From Triatoma infestans (Eukaryota > Arthropoda > Insecta > Hemiptera > Reduviidae): DNA of 64,000 bases. Positions 57,196 to 64,000 of the stretch are shown piece by piece. Location of the stretch: the NCBI GenBank assembly GCA_011037195.1, contig JAAEAF010006130.1:17883-81882 (forward strand), in the 5' to 3' direction. Under the pieces are notes generated by a model that saw only the letters and a list, made by a program, of their open reading frames with translations, was not told the origin of the DNA and did no database searches. The first letter of the stretch is position 1. The number at the start of each line of letters is the position of its first letter. The translations under genes and the position numbers were made by a program.

Positions 57196-57199
57196 GAAG

Positions 57200-58500
57200 A
57201 CACATTTGGCGTTATTCACACTCCAAATTGGATAGAATTTTTGCATGTAACCAATATTATAAAACTATTAAGTTATTATTACTTTAATTTCTTCTTGTTT
57301 ATGTTTGAGGAAGTATCGGTACCTTGTCAAATTTCAAATTTTAAACTTCACGGATATTTACGTTTCCATTGGGAGTCGCCGGTGGAATCCGATTTGGATG
57401 TTTCGATTGGAAGACTCCAATTCATTGTCTTTTGCGGAAAAAGCTCCAATCGAATATGTAGTAAATATTTACTGTACACAACTATCCTATTCAATTAAAA
57501 ACTTTTCCTAGAAATGGTGTCTTTTAGAGATGTTTTTAAGATCTCGGTGTTTCCATTTCAGCTCTAATAAACAAATTTGTGTTCCATAGTAGACTTTCCT
57601 TTATTCAAGTCACTATTGCAGTATTAGAATCGATAATACATTTAACGGAAAGATTACGTTTTCTAATAATAACTTTTCTTTAATATACTGCAAGGAAGTT
57701 GATTGTTTTTCCATGTAATTCTGACTTACTGAAACTTCCTCTACAAGAAAATTAAAATGTAATCGTTGATTGTATATTATTAATGCAGCATTTGAAATGG
57801 CAAGTACTGACATGTATTTTCCAGGTTCATTCATATATATTTAAACTTTGTTAAAATCAAACGAATGCGTTATAGGTGCATCTATATGTTCTCTTGCATT
57901 ATCAAATTATTAATGTTATATATTTTTGCTGACAGAATTATATGATGATTAAAGAAAAATATATGATTAGGAGAGCTTATGAGCCGCTTTATTTTTTTAA
58001 TTTATTATATTTTATTACTTTTGTTGTAATGCAATAAAAAAATTTATTTTGATTGATTGATATTTTATTTAGTAATAAAGAAAGTATAAATGAGATTATA
58101 AAAAAAAAACAGCCACTTATTTATACGAAAATTCTTGGAGGTTAGGTTGGGTAGGCCTCGACTGATCCACTTGCAGAAGTTGGTAGCGAATAAGCGTTGC
58201 AGTCACTTAGAACAGTTGCGCAGTTCAAAACATCAACGGCGCTGTCCTGTGTTAGAGATAAGTAATGTTATATCATTGCTAATTATATTTTAGAATTGTT
58301 AAGGAAGTATAATAGCTCCATCACTTTAAAATGCTACCATAGTTCATTGGAAATAGTTAAATAAAAATACCAAAAGTTAGCGATCTAATTTGCATTCCTG
58401 CCATTTCAAAGCTATTATGGGAAAAGCTTGGGCTCTAACATGTAAACGTGTTAAAAATCATTTAATTATTTTGTAAAAAAAAAAAAAATCCAAGTTGAAG
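57200..58500. other. unassigned AT-rich sequence
   Basis: A diverged X left-end block may be at 57275-57450 (GAGGAAGTATCGGTACC, GTCAAATTTC). No gene was recognised. Confidence 0.35.
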
Positions 58501-58532
58501 AAAATCTTAAATAAATACATTTATTATGTTAA

Positions 58533-58605
58533 GAAAAAATTTGGTGAATATCGGTCAAGAAAGAAACATTCAATCATGCCAACGTTTCGACAAAGTATCT
58601 TTTTT
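58533..58605 (-). repeat. inverted copy of ribozyme-like dispersed repeat
   Basis: The minus strand reads TACTTTGTCGAAACGTTGGC, ATGATTGAATGTTTCTTTCT and TGACCGATATTCACC. It matches, in opposite orientation, 58975-59042 and 3030-3090. With the direct copy it makes an inverted pair about 380 bp apart. Confidence 0.6.
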
Positions 58606-58749
58606 TCTAATATATTAGAAATGATATATATATATATATATTCAAAAGAAATAAATTTTCTGTTAATTTTCTGAATGATAATAATAATTTATCCGCGCTG
58701 TATAACGGTTTTTTCAAACCATGACATTCTAGAATTCCCTTTCACATAC

Positions 58750-58860
58750 CGATTTTTTATGTTTCTGCGATGTAAGAATTGTGTGTTTTAAAAATTCTTT
58801 CTCAACATCATCTTACAGATGTTTACATATCTATATGTAAGTTCAATATTATTGTTTTAA

Positions 58861-58898
<38 letters not shown>

Positions 58899-59075
58899 CA
58901 TTTTACAGTATTATTAATGCATTATGGTCGCTCATTGTATTGTTTTTTTTTTTTGTTAAAGCCTTGATCAAGACAGGAAACTCTGTCAAAACGTTGGCAT
59001 AATTAAATGTTTCTTTCTTCACCGATCCTCACCAAATTTCTTCATTACATAATTCATCAACGGTCAACATATACT
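58750..59075 (+). repeat. dispersed repeat with ribozyme-like motif, copy 2
   Basis: It matches 2921-3130 but carries a (TTA)n microsatellite at about 58862-58895. At 58952-58993: TTGATCA, a GACAG/CTGTC stem around GAAACT, then AAAACGTTGG. Boxes are degraded relative to CUGANGA and GAAA. Confidence 0.55.
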
Positions 59076-59079
59076 TTTA

Positions 59080-60470
59080 TAATACATAATACAATATATT
59101 GTCATTGGGTGTTACTGAATATAATAAACTGGTTTCTTATTGATGTATTTTTACAAATCAATTATACATTAATATTTAATTAAATAATTATTAATTATAA
59201 AGTTAATATTGAATTTTATAATGTTATATATTATAAAATAAATTAAACAAAAATAAATAAATAAAATATAATAAAATTCATAATACATAATTTATTATTG
59301 TTCTTTGTAAATTATTAATAATTTAAATGATGAAGTTTATAAATTATATAATTTAAACATTTTCATATGGCCTTTTTGTTATTCATAATTTAAGAACACA
59401 CTCTCCCCTCACTTCTGTTGTAAGTTAAATTTTAAAATCACTTTTACACGTATGTAAAGGTGGAAGTTTTGTATGGTAAGGCAAGTGGCTTACAGATATA
59501 CATGGAAACATCTAGAGTGAACTTGCTTCACTGTATGAAACATAATGAAACTAAACCAAAAACTGAGACAAGAATGTTTTAGTAAAGTTTAAGTTTTAGA
59601 ATATAAAGAGGGGTGATGGGAGGGAAGGGAGAGGATATAGAGGGGATGTAGCCAAGATTTTCCAGTTGTGATATCATATTCAAAAGTTGTTTCCTTCAAC
59701 TCTCTCACACTGTATATATATATATATATATATAGCCGGCGGTAGGCACTCCTTACTCCTCCTACCGTATTATAGTGTAGTTCTCATGAGATTTTCACCT
59801 GTAAAGATTACTTTTAGAAAGTGCGGGAAGATGAAATTGGTTCATATAATATGCTATTCTAGTCTCATTAAGAATATTTTGGATGGAGTTGAATCAAATA
59901 AACATTTCATTTCCCTTTAGAGTTGTGGTTTTCCACAGTGTACATAGACTTTATACTAAAGATTTTCCATGACTTTCCCTTGGTATTTGTTGATTTTTTC
60001 CTTCTTTTTTTTTTTTTTTTTACGTAGGACTTAAATTTTTAAAATATTCAATTATTGTTGGTAATTAACTTCACAGTGGATTCTGCGTGTTTTATTTTTT
60101 TGGCACCATGATATATTCATTTTAGTTAAAAAAATCATTGATAAAATTATGCAATCAGCACTTTCAACAAGGCACAAGAATATAAAAGGTGATGAGAAAG
60201 GATGTAGGAGGAAGAACTGTTACCCCAGAACTGCATTAAAACAAAAGCAGTTTTCTCGAAAAAATTCTCGAAAAATGTATCAGCTGAAAGTGATGAGCAT
60301 TGTGTGTAGATAGTATAAAACATTTAATGAAAATTGTTGGAGGTGTTTTCAAAATTTAAAAAAAAAAAACAAAAAAAACATTAAAGTTGTACTACAGTTG
60401 GTTGAAAAACCTTGTTGTGTTACATACGCAATCTATGTACGAATTCTGCGATTTTTCAGTTTTCATATAT
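59080..60470. other. unassigned AT-rich sequence
   Basis: (TA)n at about 59712-59733 and poly(T) at 60007-60022. No domain was recognised in the short frames. Confidence 0.4.
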
Positions 60471-60474
60471 GTTT

Positions 60475-61202
60475 TAATAGGATCCATAGCAGAAAGAGAG
60501 AGAGACAAAAATGACAGGATCACTCTCTAGCTTAGGCCGGACTAGAGTGGGAGAAACTGCTTAAATTACAGCTCTTCTTAATATATTGGGCTTGTAAAGG
60601 AGTGAAAATGGTTTGGTTTAGATGAATAAACTAGAAGTGAGGTTAAACACTGTAATAGCAAGCAAAGAAAAGACATGCCCTCTCTGGTGCTCTCAGACTT
60701 AAGCAGGCTTGAGTGGAAGAATCTGTGTATACAAGCCAGTAGGAATCTATCTAGAGGAGATCTATCAGATTCAACCATACATTGCATCGTGTCATATATC
60801 TACTCCCACCTTTTATTCTATCAGTTTCATTATAAAGTTCAGTGCAGTTTGTGTAAACATATAGCAACATTATAACAGTGTCTTCATATCTCGTTTATTG
60901 CATCAATCCCAATTTCTTTCCTCAACAACTCCATTAAAACACTGAATAGTAGAAAAGCAACACTGACTGCCTGGACTTTACACTAAAATATTCAGAATGG
61001 TAGTGAGAAGTAAAGAGAAAGGTTGATGACGCGTAGTGACTGCTATAGCAGAGTCTTCCTGAATACTCCCTGGTCTTCCTGAATACTCTTCCGTCGCTGT
61101 ATTTAAGCAGTTTCTCCCATTCTAGTATTTAAGCAGAGATCCCATTCTCCCAAAGCTAGAGAGGGATCCTATCATTTTTGTCTCTCTCTCTGCTATGGAT
61201 CG
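60475..61202. repeat. foldback structure with about 100-bp arms
   Basis: TAATAGGATCCATAGCAGAA, AGAGAGAGACAAAAATGACA and GGATCACTCTCTAGC (60475-60530) are mirrored by GCTAGAGAGGGATCC, TATCATTTTTGTCTCTC and GCTATGGATC (61155-61200). A second paired block is GGGAGAAACTGCTTAAAT with ATTTAAGCAGTTTCTCCC (60548-60566, 61099-61118). The interior frames (60578-60875) show no domain. Confidence 0.6.
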
Positions 61203-61330
61203 CTCTCTTTGGATCCTATTACATCTTGCAGTAGAGTTTATACAGCAGCCACGACACGTCATCTACTCTCTCTCTCTCTCTTTCTGTCTGCTATGGATCT
61301 CTCTCTTTGGATCCTATTACAGATCCTACT
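61185..61330 (+). repeat. direct duplication of an LTR-like end
   Basis: TGCTATGGATCGCTCTCTTT then GGATCCTATTACA (to 61222) is repeated about 97 bp later as GCTATGGATCTCTCTCTTT then GGATCCTATTACA (to 61321). The second is followed by GATCCTACTTTG, as at 31531-31548. Confidence 0.5.
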
Positions 61331-61331
61331 T

Positions 61332-62067
61332 TGTTAACATACACACCAAACGCACACACAGAACATTGCTTCCTATTTTATACTCTTTTATTTTCAGAAT
61401 ATAAAACATTTTCAACTGAAATGTCTGTTACAGCTACATTACAAAATTTGATTTATTTATTTACTTATTATCGTTAATTAATTGGAAAATTGATTGTAGT
61501 TAAAAATTATTTTTTTATTTTTTTTTTATTTAAATATAATAACAAGTTTGTTTTTTGCTTTTCTTTTTAATATTTGAAACAAAATAATGTAAAATGAAAT
61601 TAATTCCGATTTGCAAAATATAGCGAAATATATATATATATAGATATATAATAGATATAGTGTGTGTGTGTGTATATATAGTACAAAACAGTCAATAACA
61701 TTCATATACTTTTCATTTTATTTAACCTTTGATCTTACACATTATTAATTTTTCTCCCCTAAAGGTATGTTAAAAGTTCTGTTGAGTGGTGTAAAAAATT
61801 CGCTTTGATTGCTAGAGGGAATATTCTCTTTTATATATATATATATATATAATTTTTTTATTTTTCCGCTAAATTCACTGAATAGTATGACAGGAATAAA
61901 TCAAAGTAGCAGTTGCTTTCCCTCCCGTCACATGGCAGCCTGCTAGTTCATTTCAATATAAATAAATAAATAAATTTATTTTTTATTTTTTTTATTTTTT
62001 AATAAACTGTAATTTCTTTGAATTATGTGTCAAATATTGTAAATACAGATGTTTACTACTTCTTATA
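61332..62067. other. AT-rich sequence with microsatellites
   Basis: (TA)n and (GT)n tracts near 61629-61680, (TA)n at about 61830-61851 and an AAATA-type repeat near 61959-61974. No gene was seen. Confidence 0.5.
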
Positions 62068-62354
62068 TCTATATATATAAAAATTCAGCATCCGTATGTT
62101 TGTGGCCGCCAAAGTAGTCGATGGATTGACTTGAAATTTTTACATAACGTTGCATTTCTATATAAGAGGGTTTATGTATATAATTTTTACTCCGAAGTTA
62201 CCATGGAAACGAGAACTTCTCCGAGCATTTCGCGAAGTTGGCAGAAATAGACAGACTCATACGCGTTGCGTTGGTGGCTCACTCTCTGAACCTCTTTCTC
62301 AACTACTTATAAGTACCTGTACGCCACGGAAACGGGAAATCCCGAGCTAAAATC

Positions 62355-63470
62355 CGTTCAAACGGTCATATTGCGTTAGCACTTGCTTCTTCAGGTATTG
62401 CTGCTACGTTGATGGAAGTAGGTAGAACAGCGCATTCAGCTCTTAAACTGACACTAAACATGCACTTCACAGAAAACCCAACAAATAACATTTCTAAAAC
62501 ATCAGGAATGGGAAAGGTTCTTCGGGCGTGTAAAATCATTGAATGGGATGAGTGTACAATGGCTTATAAGAAGTCATTGGAAACTTTAGACCATACATTG
62601 AAAGACTTGCGAAATAATCAGGTTCCATTTGGTGGAGCATTGGTGTTACTATCCGGTGACTTCAGGCAAACGCTTCCAGTGATACCTCACTCAACACCAG
62701 CTGATGAATTGCATGCCTGCTTGAAATATTCAACTCTTTGGAGCACAGTAAAAAAAAATCATTTAACAACGAATATGAGAGTTCAACTTCAAAACGATCC
62801 AACAGCTGCCATATTTTCAAGACAATTACTCGAACTCGGTAACGGCACTGCTCCTACAAATCCGGAAACGGGAAAAATCACCTTCCCATCTAATTTCTGC
62901 AACATTGTACATTCAAAAGAATTAGTAGACAAGGTATTCCAAAGCATCGAAACAAATTATCAAAATCACGCATGGTTAAGCGGGAGAGCCATTCTAGCTA
63001 GCGGCTACAAATGTTGACGTACTCGATATGAACAACATCATTCTAAACAGAATCGAGATATACAAATTCATTGACTCCGTGAGGGACCAGAGTGAAGTAG
63101 TGAACTTTCCAACGAATTTCTTAATTTACTCTATGTTTCCGGATTACAGCCTCAGATTCTAAATTTGAAAATTGGAGTGTTAATTATATTACTCCGAAAC
63201 ATCAATCAGCCAAAGTTATGCAATGGTACAAGATTAGTAGTTAAAAAATTGATGAATAATCTAATTGAAGCACCAATTCACATTGGACCTCATAAAGGTG
63301 AAGACGTACTACTTCCACGAATACCATTCATTCCGACAGATATGCCGTTCGAGTTTAAACGACTTCAATTTCCAATACGCCTTGCGTACGCTATGACTAT
63401 CAAGAAAGTGCAAGGACAAACTTTGCAAGTGTGCGGTTTGAATTTAGAAAACGAATGTCGCATGCTCCAG
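62355..63470 (+). pseudogene. Helitron Pif1-like helicase, N-terminally deleted
   Basis: In frames 62409-63017 and 63165-63677: ASSGIAATLMEVGRTAHSAL (motif Ia region), IIEWDECTMAYK (motif II, DE box), LLSGDFRQTLPVIP (motif III), TTNMRVQL, then after a gap with a frameshift near 63010 ILNLKIGVLIILLRNINQPK (usually KxGxxxMLLRN), CNGTRLVV, and LAYAMTIKKVQGQTLQVCGL (motif VI, Q for nucleotide sensing). The Walker A (GKT) motif that should precede motif Ia is absent, joined instead to Helitron 5' sequence. Residues WLSGRAILASGYKC should continue into a VDxxN segment but stop early. In an intact Helitron this 5'-3' helicase would unwind DNA during rolling-circle transposition. Confidence 0.85.
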
Positions 63471-63548
63471 AGTCCATCTGATCTTTATGTTTATGCAGAA
63501 AATGGACAAACAAAAAAAGTAGTCCATTCACTAGCTTTAGTATTCACT

Positions 63549-63735
63549 AGCTGCCATATTTTCAAGACGAAATTACTTGAACTCGGTAACAGCACTGCTC
63601 CTACGCATCCGGAAACGGGAAAAAAATCACCTTCCCATCTAATTTCTGCATCATTGTACATTCAAAAGAAGAATTAGCAGACAGGGCATTCCAAAGCATC
63701 GGAACAAATTATCAAAATCACGCATGGTTAAGCCT
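63549..63735 (+). repeat. internal duplication within the Helitron
   Basis: This segment repeats 62804-62990: GCCATATTTTCAAGACGAAA, ACTCGGTAACAGCACTGCTC, ATCCGGAAACGGGAAAAAAA, CCATCTAATTTCTGCATCAT and ATTATCAAAATCACGCATGG. It lies directly before the 3' terminus. It is out of helicase order (LLELGNSTAPTHPETGK again), so the 3' end was rebuilt by a deletion or rearrangement. Confidence 0.85.
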
Positions 63736-64000
63736 AAAATTCAGACTGAGCCACAGCGAAGCGTGGTCGGGTTAGCTAGTAACTAATACGAAAGAGGACG
63801 CATTGCGATAGTGTACTGAAATTTTTGTAACAGAGTTTTCATTATATATGAATTTTATGTACTTAAAATGTCAGTGATTTTGAAGAAAATATTTCAAAAA
63901 GTGAAAATTACAGGAAGCTGACATTTGATAATCCTTTTAGACGCCAATATCGCCGGTATATCTCAATAAGGTAATGGATAAAAAAAATACCATCAACCGC

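Larger units (their letters stand above)
62068..63779 (+). mobile_element. Helitron, non-autonomous with helicase remnant
   Basis: The 5' end TCTATATATATAAAAATTCA is the usual TC start of arthropod Helitrons, preceded by A. The 3' end is a short hairpin (CCACAGCGAAGCGTGG, 63750-63765) followed by CTAG at 63776-63779 and then T, so insertion was between A and T without duplication, as expected. Inside are broken parts of a Pif1-type helicase, a duplicated 185-bp segment, and no Rep (HUH) endonuclease. It therefore cannot move by itself. Length is 1712 bp. Confidence 0.85.

Noticed and set aside
62150..62350. 66-residue open frame at the Helitron 5' side
   Set aside because: It has no helicase or Rep motif; it is non-coding Helitron leader read by chance.

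Overview
The window looks like a gene-poor, AT-rich stretch of an arthropod (probably insect) nuclear genome. I found no host protein-coding gene, no functional tRNA or rRNA gene and no CRISPR array. Every coding stretch I can identify belongs to a decayed transposable element. The arthropod call rests mainly on Jockey-type LINE remnants, together with a mariner transposase relic, a Helitron and tRNA-headed SINEs. This is inference; no host gene confirms it.

Layout. 1-4.3 kb: a 116-bp foldback element with a perfect 13-bp target duplication, a Jockey C-terminal remnant (minus) and a SINE. 6.5-8.6 kb: a four-layer nest, in which repeat family X is interrupted by an inverted-repeat element, that by a Jockey copy, and that by a 256-bp element carrying a hammerhead-ribozyme-like fold; each junction has a target-site duplication. 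13-25 kb: scattered X copies, SINEs and two LINE 3' ends. 25.7-29.1 kb: a pair of inverted arms of about 500 bp around a relic-rich interior. 29.9-31.5 kb: a LINE RNase H relic and a possible solo LTR. 33.9-37.4 kb: a 1.3-kb palindrome next to two head-to-head X copies. 39-43.7 kb: LINE relics, X copies in tandem and SINEs. 46-47.4 kb: a 5'-truncated LINE with recognisable RNase H and poly(A). 50.6-51.1 kb: an internally deleted RTE-like element with a 14-bp target duplication. 53.9-57.2 kb: two more LINE C-termini and two mariner relics. 62.1-63.8 kb: a Helitron with a defective Pif1-type helicase.

Two non-autonomous families dominate. Family X (about 20 full or partial copies, about 0.9-1 kb when complete) has short subterminal inverted repeats, an internal (GT)n tract, two to three tandem modules of about 290 bp, and a terminal hairpin. 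This layout resembles Helentron-associated/DINE-1 elements. Family E (three copies) has a 5' end that is an inverted copy of its own interior; two copies show variable-length target duplications, and one copy has a hammerhead-like fold with all core elements. Degraded versions of the same ribozyme-like motif occur in several otherwise unrelated repeats here, which suggests Penelope-like or retrozyme-like mobilisation. The long stretches between these elements are AT-rich, with microsatellites and unrecognised old repeats.
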